NCBI GenBank assembly: GCA_021797745.1
Contig: JAJZZD010000006.1
Location: 1 to 64,000 of the forward strand
Reading direction: 5' to 3'
Length of the DNA: 64,000 nt
DNA from: Microcaldota archaeon
GTDB lineage: Archaea; Micrarchaeota; Micrarchaeia; Micrarchaeales; CABMGC01
Numbering within the stretch: position 1 is the stretch's first letter; each line of letters starts with the position of its first letter. The position numbers were made by a program, and so were the translations under genes. Shown in pieces: positions 9,885 through 18,887 of the stretch. Under the pieces are notes generated by a model. The model worked only from the letters and a program-made list of their open reading frames with translations, did no database searches and was not told where the DNA came from.

Positions 9885-11087
9885 ATGCAAGCAAAGGGAA
9901 TAACTGAAACCGATTCTAAAGCGCCAGGTAAAATTCTCTTTGTCGGTGGCTATTCTGTTTTAGAAAGGCCGAACCCTGGCTACGTAATCACTGCCGATTG
10001 CTTTGTGCACGCCAAGATAAGGCCAAGAGACGATAACCAAATAGAGATAAATGCACCCCAGCTCGAATCCTATGCTAAGGGCAAGGTTGACGTTGATATG
10101 GGAAAAGTGGACATAAACGTTCCAGAACCGCTTAAATTGGTGGCTACTGCAATTAGGCTCGTTGTCATGTATGCAAAAGCCACAGGAAGAGAAATCAGTG
10201 GCTTTACAATTACTACCCAAAGCGATCCTGAATTCGCTTACAGAATAAGTAACTCAAACTGCGGTACTGTGCTAACCAAAAGTGGTTTGGGAAGCAGCGC
10301 TGCAGTTACTGTTGCAACTGTGGGAGGTGTGCTAACTGCTTTAGGTATAAATGTGAACGAAAACGATTGTTTGCATAAGCTTTCTCAACTCGCGCATGCG
10401 ATTGCAACTGAAAAAGTAGGCAGCGGCTTCGATATTGCAGCAGCAACTTATGGCGATATAATATACTCCAGATACTCTCCCGAATTGATTAAAACCTTCC
10501 CAAAAGATTATTCAAAAGAAGATGTGCTTGAAGCAGTAAGAAAGCAGTGGGACTATTCAATAGAGCCACTTAAGTTTCCGCACTCACTAGAATTAATGTT
10601 CGCAAATTTTGTCGGAGAAGCCGCAGTAACTGTTTCGCTTGTTAAAGAAATAAATAAATTTAAAGAAAAAGACCCTGAAACATATTCTACTTTGATGAAA
10701 AAAATAAATTCAGCAAACGTTTCCGCCATCGCCGCACTGAGAAAAATCAGCGCAGGCAACTACGCCGAGCCAGATTTAAATGCGCTCAGAACTGCTTTAG
10801 TGGAAGGCAGAATTCTTACAAAAGAATTAGGTATCAAAAGCGGGATATGCATCGAACCAGATGATATCACAGATCTGATAAAAGAAAGCGAGAAAAGAGG
10901 CGCCTTTGTGGCAAAGTTGCCTGGTGCGGGCGGAAAGGACGCAATTATGGCCATATGCACAAATGGAACAGACAAAGCTAGACTTCACAAGTTTTGGAGT
11001 GCACAACCAACTCTTTCTGTACTTAAAATTAGACCAAATAACTCCGGCTTTTCATCAGTTTCTAAACCTGCCAGAGTGCGCGTGTAG
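9885..11087 (+). CDS. Phosphomevalonate kinase (ERG8-like), copy 1
   Basis: SKAPGKILFVGGYSVLE, KSGLGSSAAVTVATVGG, HAIATEKVGSGFDIAAATYG, KLPGAGGKDAI. Confidence 0.85.
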   Translation: MQAKGITETDSKAPGKILFVGGYSVLERPNPGYVITADCFVHAKIRPRDDNQIEINAPQLESYAKGKVDVDMGKVDINVPEPLKLVATAIRLVVMYAKATGREISGFTITTQSDPEFAYRISNSNCGTVLTKSGLGSSAAVTVATVGGVLTALGINVNENDCLHKLSQLAHAIATEKVGSGFDIAAATYGDIIYSRYSPELIKTFPKDYSKEDVLEAVRKQWDYSIEPLKFPHSLELMFANFVGEAAVTVSLVKEINKFKEKDPETYSTLMKKINSANVSAIAALRKISAGNYAEPDLNALRTALVEGRILTKELGIKSGICIEPDDITDLIKESEKRGAFVAKLPGAGGKDAIMAICTNGTDKARLHKFWSAQPTLSVLKIRPNNSGFSSVSKPARVRV

Positions 11088-11135
11088 CCTGAAAATATTG
11101 CTGCAATAAGCATCTAGTATTTTTGCTTTCTGCTC

Positions 11136-11320
11136 TGCAAAGGATTATACCGATTAAAAATACATTTTAATAAACCTACTTTATTTTCAAGTGTTAAAAT
11201 GGGTAATCAGGACGAAGAGTATGAAAAGCTCCTTTGACAGGCATTCTAAAAAATGCTCTCGCTTTCATAGGCCAAGGCGGACTTCGTTGTGCCTACGACT
11301 GGAAATCGCGTTGAGAAATT
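11136..11320 (+). pseudogene. Relic of duplicated aIF2-beta promoter and 5' coding region
   Basis: Near-identical to 13421-13600: CTGCAAAGGATTATA..GATTAAAAATACA...AATAAACCTACTTTATTTTCAAGTGTTAAAATGGGTAATCAGGACGAAGAGTATGAAAAGCTCCTT; a one-base insertion then gives TGA (MGNQDEEYEKLL*); similarity fades after about 11305. Confidence 0.9.
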
Positions 11321-11852
11321 TTCTGAAGTTTTTCTTTCCTATTTTTTCATAATTTAATCCATAATATGCGTAAACTTTGCTTGGGGATACATTGCCCACA
11401 GAGTTCCCTTTTATCGCGAGTAATTTGTAAGTTTCATTTACTGACTTTTCGCTAGGCCCTTCTATTTCAGTAACATATGGTATCCCCGGCCATTTGTCTA
11501 CTGTAACGAGAGTTTTATTGAACGAGTATTCTTCCCTTTCATTTTCTATATACAAACTTATCGCGAAAATCTTGCAGAATATTATGGCCGCATTTTCGAA
11601 ATTCAGCATCTTCATTTCATATTCTTGCGTATTACTTATGCCTTTACCGCTTTGTTCTTTAAGGGTGAACACAGTTGACTTCCCATCGGTTCTCAGTCTA
11701 CACCACGATTCGAAACTGCTATTTTTTTTAATCGGAAACAGTATCTGCCTGAAATTATATTTCGCCAGTTTTTTCGCATTTAGTTTTTTAAGCCTAGATA
11801 CTACTTCTTTTTTATCTATGCCTAATATCTTCAGTTCTATTTCGCTAGGCAC
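11265..11852 (-). CDS. CYTH-domain protein (class IV adenylate cyclase / triphosphatase-like)
   Basis: N-terminal EIELKILGIDK, alternating basic/acidic strands (CRLRTDGKSTVFTLKE, EYEMKM, VTVDKWPGIPYVTEIEG). Confidence 0.82.
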   Translation of the reverse strand: MPSEIELKILGIDKKEVVSRLKKLNAKKLAKYNFRQILFPIKKNSSFESWCRLRTDGKSTVFTLKEQSGKGISNTQEYEMKMLNFENAAIIFCKIFAISLYIENEREEYSFNKTLVTVDKWPGIPYVTEIEGPSEKSVNETYKLLAIKGNSVGNVSPSKVYAYYGLNYEKIGKKNFRKFLNAISSRRHNEVRLGL

Positions 11853-12107
11853 CGTATATCACCAATGAATTTATGACCTAGTACTTTTTAAAAGAAGAGG
11901 TTCAAATATAATTTTTACCTATCGATGCTCCAATTTCTTCGGTCATTAATTTAGGTCCGTCATGTCTAATATGGCAGGCACTTTAATGGCTTATCTATGT
12001 TTTTCTGAAGAATTTTCAAGTCGCATGCTATTGTGTCGAATCTAGAAGTTAAGTTTAAATAGGTGGTCGCAAAACTAACGTGCGATACAGGTTAAACTGA
12101 ATTAAAC

Positions 12108-13352
12108 ATGATTAGAGTTCAAATCGCTATTATGGTAAATGACATGTCCAATAACACACAAGAAATAGATTCTGAAGCGCCAGGTAAACTTTTGCTGTTT
12201 GGGCCATATCCTCTTTTGCAAAGGGAAAAATCATATCGCTGCTACGTTGTACCACTTGACTGCTTTGTTCATGTTCATATTACGCCGCGTAAAGATAATG
12301 TGGTGAAAATTAACGCACCTCAGTTCGAAGCATATGCAGAAGGCACCGTTGACACGTCAACTGGAAATGTGTTTGTGTCGGGTCCAGAATCACTTAATTT
12401 GGTAACTACTGCAATTGACCTGTCATTGACTTATGTAAAAGCATTGGGAAGAGACATTAATGGTTTTGAAATTACTACGAGAAACGATGATGCTTTTGTC
12501 TATCGAATAAAAAATCCAGGGGATAAAAAGGCATTTTCAAAAAGTGGTCTCGGAAGTAGCTCTGCGGCCATAGTTGCGACTGTGGGTGGAATACTGACTG
12601 CTTTCGGAGCAGATGTAAAAGAAAATGATTGTCTTTACAAACTCTCGCAGTTAACTTACGTGCGAACGACCGGCAAAGCCGGATATGGCTTCGATATCGC
12701 CACTGCCGTATTCGGTCCTATACAATATTCATTATATCCTGCAGAATCCGTTGAGAATTTTCCTAGAAACTGTTCTGGTAGAGATGTTCTTGCCGCAGTT
12801 AAAAAAGACTGGGGTTATTCTGTGGAGCCCCTACCATTTCCAACTAGTTTTAAATTGATTCTTGCAAATTTCATAAATGAAGCTACAATTACTGATTCAT
12901 TTGTTAAAAAGGTAAACGAATTCAAAAAAACGTATCCGACCGAATACAATCATTTAATAAATAAGATAAATTCAGCAGTCATTTTAGAAATTTATTATCT
13001 TAAAAAGATAAATGCCGGAGATAGAACAGCACACACTCTCGATGCTTTAAGGTCTGCGTTTAATGAAGAAAGAGCGTTGACAAAAACTTTGGGTGAAAAA
13101 AGCGGAGTAGAAATTGAATCTGCCGATAGTACTGCGCTGATAAACGAAGCTTGTCGAATCGGCGCTTTCGCGGCAAAACTGCCTGGCGCAGGAGGCAGAG
13201 ATTCAATAGTTGCGTTGTCTGACAGCGAGCATGAGAATGGAATACGAAAATTATGGCGTGGAAAGCCGAATCTCGACGTACTCGAGCTAAAGCCTGGCTC
13301 AACCGGTTTCTCTGTAAAAAAGGTAAATGAAGCAAACCGCATTCACGTGTGA
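12108..13352 (+). CDS. Phosphomevalonate kinase-like GHMP protein, copy 2 (divergent paralogue)
   Basis: Collinear with 9885-11087 over full length (SEAPGKLLLFGPYPLLQ, KSGLGSSSAAIVATVGG, GKAGYGFDIATAVFG, KLPGAGGRDSI). Confidence 0.85.
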   Translation: MIRVQIAIMVNDMSNNTQEIDSEAPGKLLLFGPYPLLQREKSYRCYVVPLDCFVHVHITPRKDNVVKINAPQFEAYAEGTVDTSTGNVFVSGPESLNLVTTAIDLSLTYVKALGRDINGFEITTRNDDAFVYRIKNPGDKKAFSKSGLGSSSAAIVATVGGILTAFGADVKENDCLYKLSQLTYVRTTGKAGYGFDIATAVFGPIQYSLYPAESVENFPRNCSGRDVLAAVKKDWGYSVEPLPFPTSFKLILANFINEATITDSFVKKVNEFKKTYPTEYNHLINKINSAVILEIYYLKKINAGDRTAHTLDALRSAFNEERALTKTLGEKSGVEIESADSTALINEACRIGAFAAKLPGAGGRDSIVALSDSEHENGIRKLWRGKPNLDVLELKPGSTGFSVKKVNEANRIHV

Positions 13353-13483
13353 ATTGAATTTAGATAGTATTTTAGTCCTGTGCGGTGCTGCTTTTTCAAT
13401 TCGTTTAAGCTCACTTTTCCTGCAAAGGATTATAAGGATTAAAAATACACTTGAATAAACCTACTTTATTTTCAAGTGTTAAA

Positions 13484-13906
13484 ATGGGTAATCAGGACGA
13501 AGAGTATGAAAAGCTCCTTGACCGAGCATTCGCGAAGATGCCTTCGCTTTCAGAGGCAAAGGTAGACTTTGTAGTGCCTGACGTTGATTCGATAATCCAG
13601 GGCTCAAAGACGATATTCAGGAATTTCTCAGTATTTGCGGATCTTGCCCGCAGGGAGAAGGATTCTATAGCAAAATTCCTAACAAAGGAGCTTGCTGTTC
13701 CTGTAAACATAGAGGACAACAAGCTGTCGATAAACGGGAAAGTTCAGAACAGCGTTCTGAACGAGAAGATAAAGAAATATTTCAGCACGTATGTCATATG
13801 CAAGGAATGTCACAAGCCGGACACCCGCGTCGAGGGCGTCGAACGCGGCTATGAAACAATAGTTTGTGAGGCGTGCGGTGCGCGATATACAGTAAAGCAT
13901 TCATGA
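13484..13906 (+). CDS. Translation initiation factor aIF2 subunit beta
   Basis: MGNQDEEYEKLLDRAFAKMP..., C-terminal zinc ribbon CKECHKPDTRVEGVERGYETIVCEACGARYTVK. Confidence 0.93.
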   Translation: MGNQDEEYEKLLDRAFAKMPSLSEAKVDFVVPDVDSIIQGSKTIFRNFSVFADLARREKDSIAKFLTKELAVPVNIEDNKLSINGKVQNSVLNEKIKKYFSTYVICKECHKPDTRVEGVERGYETIVCEACGARYTVKHS

Positions 13907-13913
13907 AAGGGTT

Positions 13914-14228
13914 ATGGTTATGGGATTCAACAGAAAAGGCGGAGTTCCTGTAGTGCAGGCGCTCAAGCTACCACAGCAGGGCGAGGTGCTCGGTGTTATT
14001 CTGCAGACTGTCGGTGCCTCAAATTTCAAGATACGCTGCTCTGACAGTTTCGAGAGGCTCTGCGGGATACCTGGCAGGCTTAAAAGGCGCTTCTGGATAA
14101 AGGAAGGCGACATAGTCATAGTGAAGCCGTGGGTCGTGCAGACTAACGAACGCGGCGACATAGTTTGGAGGTACAGCATTGGAGACAAGGAAAGGCTTAA
14201 GGCGAAAGGCTACGAAATACCAGAATAA
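13914..14228 (+). CDS. Translation initiation factor aIF1A (S1/OB fold)
   Basis: EVLGVILQTVGASNFKIRCSDSFERLCGIPGRLKRRFWIKEGDIVIVKPW. Confidence 0.94.
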   Translation: MVMGFNRKGGVPVVQALKLPQQGEVLGVILQTVGASNFKIRCSDSFERLCGIPGRLKRRFWIKEGDIVIVKPWVVQTNERGDIVWRYSIGDKERLKAKGYEIPE

Positions 14229-14989
14229 TCGCGGCCTGTAATGTCCTTAAAGGTTTTTTCAGTGTTTCTCTCTATCCCATAAGTTTTTTTGAAGTAAGTC
14301 AATATAGTGTTTATGTCCCTGTGCAGAAATTCCATCGCATTTCTGTGCTCCAAGACAACTGCTTGTCCGAAATCTATCAAATAGGGCGTGGATTTTTTCA
14401 TCAGCACGTTGTATTCGCTCAAATCAGCATGCACGAGGCCCATGCCATAAAGTTTTTTCACGTCTCCGAGTATCGTGTCGAGGGTTTCTTCAGGCATCTC
14501 CGTTTTCTCATCCTTCAGCGTTCTTGCCGGCATGCCATCTCTGCCTATGAATTCCATTGTCAAAATGTTGCCGCTGAATGCGTACGGCCGCGGAGCATGC
14601 ACGCCTGCCATCTCAGCTACCTTGAGATTGCCGAATTCCTTCTTGCACCATTCGTTCACCACAGAATGTATGTCGGATTTTATTCTTCCGAATCTCGGGT
14701 CTCCTGTTATGTACTGCATCCTGTTCCTGAATGTGGACGTTTCCGCCCTGAATACCTTGACAACCACAATGTCTTCCTTTACCTTAACTCCGGGAACCGC
14801 AAGGTATATGTCTGCCTCCTTTCCAGTTGCTATCTTGAAATGAAGTTCAGAGATTATCCCCCTGTCGAAAAGCTTGGAAAACCTCAGCATCGTTCTTGTG
14901 TCAAAGATATCCTCCTCTATCTTCATCTTTTCCTTGAGCCTGTAATCTTCTCTGTTTGGCTCCTTCCTTCTGCTTACTTTCCGCGCCAT
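14210..14989 (-). CDS. RIO1-type serine/threonine protein kinase
   Basis: GKEADIYLAV, KVFRAETSTFRNRMQYITGDPRF, GLVHADLSEYNVLM, PYLIDFGQAV; 19-nt convergent overlap with the aIF1A gene end. Confidence 0.93.
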   Translation of the reverse strand: MARKVSRRKEPNREDYRLKEKMKIEEDIFDTRTMLRFSKLFDRGIISELHFKIATGKEADIYLAVPGVKVKEDIVVVKVFRAETSTFRNRMQYITGDPRFGRIKSDIHSVVNEWCKKEFGNLKVAEMAGVHAPRPYAFSGNILTMEFIGRDGMPARTLKDEKTEMPEETLDTILGDVKKLYGMGLVHADLSEYNVLMKKSTPYLIDFGQAVVLEHRNAMEFLHRDINTILTYFKKTYGIERNTEKTFKDITGRDYSGIS

Positions 14990-15113
14990 GCTCTAAACTT
15001 GTGCGTTATGCTTTATCAATGTTGCTTCGATAAAACACAGATGCCTTTGAAGGCTTAAAGCAGTTAGAGGATACTGCACTATTTGTCTTTGCGGCTCCAG
15101 TGCTTGAGGCTCA

Positions 15114-15293
15114 ATGACAACATTAATATTCATGTCATTCGATATAAATCATAAATCACGCGGCCGCCCTGTGGCCGTAACTCAAGCGGTAGTTGAAGTG
15201 GAAAAATACAAAATCTATCAGCAGCTTGCCGGAATAGGTATGCTCTTAATGCTCTTGCTTTTGTCATATTTCCAATACATTAACGGAATTTAA
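15114..15293 (+). CDS. Small single-TM protein, 59 aa
   Basis: Own translation: MTTLIFMSFDINHKSRGRPVAVTQAVVEVEKYKIYQQLAGIGMLLMLLLLSYFQYINGI*; below ORF-track cutoff. Confidence 0.4.
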   Translation: MTTLIFMSFDINHKSRGRPVAVTQAVVEVEKYKIYQQLAGIGMLLMLLLLSYFQYINGI

Positions 15294-15422
15294 CTGCATG
15301 TACTTGACATAAATGTTAAACTTGTTCTTTAATGTCAGTTGCTGCATAAACTGTGGATCGCCGAAGTGCTACAATAACGTTAAATATCTCCAAATTAAAT
15401 ATCTGAAATGTGAATTAGCTTT

Positions 15423-16070
15423 ATGGAAAAAGTAAAAATCATAGTCGACAACAGGGAGAAAAACGCAGAGCTGCTGGAGCTCCTTTCAGGTAAAGGCGTA
15501 GAGCTGAGCTTCGCCCAGTTGCCAATAGGCGATTATATAGTATCTGACAGGATGTGCATAGAGAGAAAAACAGCCCAGGATTTCGAGAATTCGATCATGA
15601 ACGGCAGGCTTTTCGAGCAGGTAGAACGCATGTGCGCCAGTTTTCCCAAGCCTGTTTTGCTGCTTGAATCGCAAGAGCATGAATTCACCCTAAGTCCCAA
15701 CGTGATAACGGGCGCAATCGCCGCCATATTCGCCGATTACAATACTCAAGTGATACGTTCTTGTGGCGTAGAGGAAACCGCCACGATAATAGAAAAAATA
15801 GCAAAAAGAGAGCAGAGCAAGGAAAAAAGGGAGCCTAAGGTAGTCGGCAGGAAGAAAGCGTACACGATTCCGGAATGGCAAATGCTCATGCTCAGCTCAG
15901 TGCCGGGAGTAGGCCCCAAACTGGCACGCTCTTTGCTCAGGCATTTCCACAGCATAAAAAACGTGTCTAACGCCAGCGCAGAGGACCTGGAAAAAGTAGA
16001 CAAGGTAGGCGAAAAAAAGGCCGCTATGCTGTTCAGCGTTTTTAACGAGCAGTTCAAAGAGCAAGAATGA
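15423..16070 (+). CDS. XPF/ERCC4-family structure-specific endonuclease (nuclease + HhH2)
   Basis: VDNREKNAELLELL, GDYIVSDRMCIERKTAQDFENSI and C-terminal LSSVPGVGPKLARSLLRHF HhH. Confidence 0.92.
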   Translation: MEKVKIIVDNREKNAELLELLSGKGVELSFAQLPIGDYIVSDRMCIERKTAQDFENSIMNGRLFEQVERMCASFPKPVLLLESQEHEFTLSPNVITGAIAAIFADYNTQVIRSCGVEETATIIEKIAKREQSKEKREPKVVGRKKAYTIPEWQMLMLSSVPGVGPKLARSLLRHFHSIKNVSNASAEDLEKVDKVGEKKAAMLFSVFNEQFKEQE

Positions 16071-16096
16071 AATGCACACCTGTTGCTGCGCTTTGT

Positions 16097-16540
16097 TTAC
16101 ATTCCCTGAGCAGCGATTTTCGCGGCCACATCGACGTCAAATGACAATTTCATCTTTTTCGTTTGCTTGATTTTGCCCTTTACTAGAAGTTTCTTGAATA
16201 GCTTCGCATCGGTGGAAAAGATTACGAATTCATCTCCAGGATTTTTATCGAATTCTGCAATGGCTTTGTCTATGTTCATTGTGCCGTTTATGAAAAGGAG
16301 CATTTCAGTTGGTATGCTTTTTGCCTTCGCGATGCCGCTTTTGCACCTTATGCATGCATTAAAGTAGGCTGGCAAAAGCATATTCTCAATGCCTTTTTTG
16401 CAGTCTGTCAAAAGCATGAATTCCTCATTTGCTGATATTTCATTTACCAGTTTCAGCAATTTATTCCGGTTTAATTCGCTACTGCAGACGTATGCTACTG
16501 GCTTTTTTCTAAGTTCTATTGGTTCTGTCATGTAATGCAC
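16097..16540 (-). CDS. Possible KEOPS subunit Cgi121-like protein
   Basis: 147 aa; KAKSIPTEMLLFINGTMNIDKAIAEF resembles the Cgi121 core (xLxxExLxYxxGxRxIxxAI); weak by eye. Confidence 0.5.
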   Translation of the reverse strand: MHYMTEPIELRKKPVAYVCSSELNRNKLLKLVNEISANEEFMLLTDCKKGIENMLLPAYFNACIRCKSGIAKAKSIPTEMLLFINGTMNIDKAIAEFDKNPGDEFVIFSTDAKLFKKLLVKGKIKQTKKMKLSFDVDVAAKIAAQGM

Positions 16541-16604
16541 AGCGATACAAAATGATTTAAAGCAATGTTCTATTAATATAATACGCGTTTTTATAAGTGA
16601 TTAG

Positions 16605-17012
16605 ATGAGTCAATTCGGAGTACAAGTGCACGCAAAATCGGACAGGAAAGCGACAGGCAACGGCAAGCCCCTTCGCAAGAGCCAGGACAAGAGAAGGCAT
16701 GAAATAGGGGGCTATTTTGTGGCGACAAAGCTCGGCGAGGCAAATGTAGTGAGAGCGAGCCGCGGAAGGGGGGCAAATTTTATCAACAAGCTGCATTATG
16801 CAGCATTTGCCAATGTTCTGACAAAAAATGGCTACAAGAAATCCAAGATCACTGCCGTTCTCACATCCCCTGACAACAGGAACTTCGCAAGATTGGCGAT
16901 AATAACAAAAGGAACGATAATAGACACTGAGCTGGGCCAGGCGCGTGTTAACAACAGACCCGGCAGGGAAGGCAGCATAAACGCAGTACTGACAGAGGAA
17001 GGCAAGAAATAA
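16605..17012 (+). CDS. rps8e: Ribosomal protein eS8
   Basis: SDRKATGNGKPLRKSQDKRRHEIG...TPDNRNFARLAIITKGTIIDTELGQARVNNRPGREGSINAVL. Confidence 0.94.
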   Translation: MSQFGVQVHAKSDRKATGNGKPLRKSQDKRRHEIGGYFVATKLGEANVVRASRGRGANFINKLHYAAFANVLTKNGYKKSKITAVLTSPDNRNFARLAIITKGTIIDTELGQARVNNRPGREGSINAVLTEEGKK

Positions 17013-17021
17013 AGTGACAAA

Positions 17022-17486
17022 ATGACAGCGCGCGTTTACTCTTTTGACGCATCCGAGGAAGAGACACTGAAGAAGCTGCTCGCCTACGACCCTTATCTTG
17101 ACACAAGCCTGATTCCAAACATTCCAAAGGACTGGAGTGACAAAAAATATATGGCAGCGCATCCCGAACTGAAGGATGAAATAGAAAGGAAGAAGAAAGA
17201 AGCCGAAGATGCAGCTGCGAAACTCAGGAGCGACCCCGAGGCAAACATAATTTTTGCGAGGCAGGACTACAAGATAAAGGACGGCAGGGCAGTGGGACTT
17301 GACGAGGGGAAAAGTTACCTGTATATCAGCGCGTCTGACGAATTCCTTAGTGGTGCCGAAGCAAAGCTAAAAAAGAACCTTAAAAGCATACTGCGTGCGA
17401 GCCCTGACGAAGAGAGGAAGGTGATAGCGTATGTTGAGGAGGAACGCGAGAAGTCAGAAGAAGGCCTTGGGCTTATATTCGGTTGA
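17022..17486 (+). CDS. Conserved-looking hypothetical protein downstream of eS8
   Basis: 154-aa ORF starting 9 nt after rps8e; no motif recognised. Confidence 0.75.
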   Translation: MTARVYSFDASEEETLKKLLAYDPYLDTSLIPNIPKDWSDKKYMAAHPELKDEIERKKKEAEDAAAKLRSDPEANIIFARQDYKIKDGRAVGLDEGKSYLYISASDEFLSGAEAKLKKNLKSILRASPDEERKVIAYVEEEREKSEEGLGLIFG

Positions 17487-17570
17487 TTATTTATTGTTTG
17501 CCAGAGAGTGTAATTTAGACTGCCGCACTGGCAGCATTAACCTATTGGCATCGTAGGTCAGAGTGTCATT

Positions 17571-18473
17571 ATGAACTTCATAAGCGTTGACGACGTTTCA
17601 AAGGAGCAGATTAACTCGATTTTTGAAATCGCAGACGACATAAAAAACGGCGAGGCTAAACTATCGATAAAGGAAAATGCTGTGCTTACTCTTCTTTTCC
17701 AAAAACCTTCTACTCGCACACGCGTGTCTTTTGAGGCGGCAATGGCGAAGCTTGACGGCAGGTCAATATACCTTGACATGAGCACGTCGCAGATGTCAAG
17801 GGGCGAGACGCTTGCGGACACGGCGCGCGTTCTCAGCGGCTATTCTGATTTCATCGCAGCGCGGCTGTTCAAGCACGACGACATAATAGAGCTTGCGAAC
17901 AACTCTTCAGTTCCGGTTATTAACGCGCTTACTGACATGGAGCATCCCACCCAGGCGCTGAGCGACCTTTACACGATACGTGAAATAAAAAACAAGATAA
18001 AAGGCATAAAGATAGCGTTCTTCGGCGACATAGCGCAGAATACAATCAATTCTCTGATGCTTGCAGGTGCAAAGCTAGGCGCTGAAATAGCCCTTGCTGG
18101 GCCGAAGGGCTATCAGCCTAACCCAAATTATCTAGTAAGAGCCAGGGAGTACGGACCTGTTGAAGTATATAACGATTCTGTCGAAGCCGCAGACGAAGCT
18201 GACGTGATATACACAGACACGTTCGTAAGCATGGGAAAAGAGGCTGAATCTGAAAAAAGAAAAGGAATGTTCAAGCCATATCAGGTGAACGCATCCCTCG
18301 TTGCCAAGGCAACTAGAGACGTAATTGTGATGCATCCTCTTCCTGCTTTCAGGGGCGAGGAGATAACAAAAGACGTGATAGACGGGCCTAAGAGTGTCGT
18401 ATGGCAGCAGTCAAAGAACAAGATGCTTATGGCCGAGTCGATAATCTTGTACTTGTCTGAAAAGAACATGTGA
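17571..18473 (+). CDS. Ornithine carbamoyltransferase-like transcarbamylase
   Basis: FQKPSTRTRVSFEAAM, HPTQALSDLYTI, TDTFVSMGKE, FKPYQVN, MHPLPAFRGEEI. Confidence 0.85.
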   Translation: MNFISVDDVSKEQINSIFEIADDIKNGEAKLSIKENAVLTLLFQKPSTRTRVSFEAAMAKLDGRSIYLDMSTSQMSRGETLADTARVLSGYSDFIAARLFKHDDIIELANNSSVPVINALTDMEHPTQALSDLYTIREIKNKIKGIKIAFFGDIAQNTINSLMLAGAKLGAEIALAGPKGYQPNPNYLVRAREYGPVEVYNDSVEAADEADVIYTDTFVSMGKEAESEKRKGMFKPYQVNASLVAKATRDVIVMHPLPAFRGEEITKDVIDGPKSVVWQQSKNKMLMAESIILYLSEKNM

Positions 18474-18501
18474 AGAAATAGTTTTTGCAGGCATTTAAAA
18501 T

Positions 18502-18780
18502 TCAGAAATCGAATTCTCCCGCGTCTTCGGAGTTGCCGTCATTCGGCATCGCCGCTGATTTGCCCGCAAATCTGCCTTTCGGAATAGTTACTTCTTTACC
18601 GTTTTTTAAGCCTTTGTCATTGGCATTATTTTCTTTCCCGTCCTGGTCCGCATATACGATTCTCCACATATTGTGGCTTTCTTCGACCCATTTCACTGGT
18701 CTGCCGTCGTCTATTTTACTTTCCTTTTCCAGTTTCCTGAGATTTTTTCTGTTTATTATTTTTGTCAGCCAGTTGCTCAT
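18502..18780 (-). CDS. Small hypothetical protein
   Basis: 92-aa ORF in an otherwise empty gap; acidic C-terminus. Confidence 0.55.
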   Translation of the reverse strand: MSNWLTKIINRKNLRKLEKESKIDDGRPVKWVEESHNMWRIVYADQDGKENNANDKGLKNGKEVTIPKGRFAGKSAAMPNDGNSEDAGEFDF

Positions 18781-18887
18781 GCATTACCGCCCTTTTCGAT
18801 GCTTTCTATACGCAAAATCGGTGCTTAACATTGAACTTAAACCATTTATTAACTTAACTGTTGAACACGATTTTTGTTAAAGGGAAT

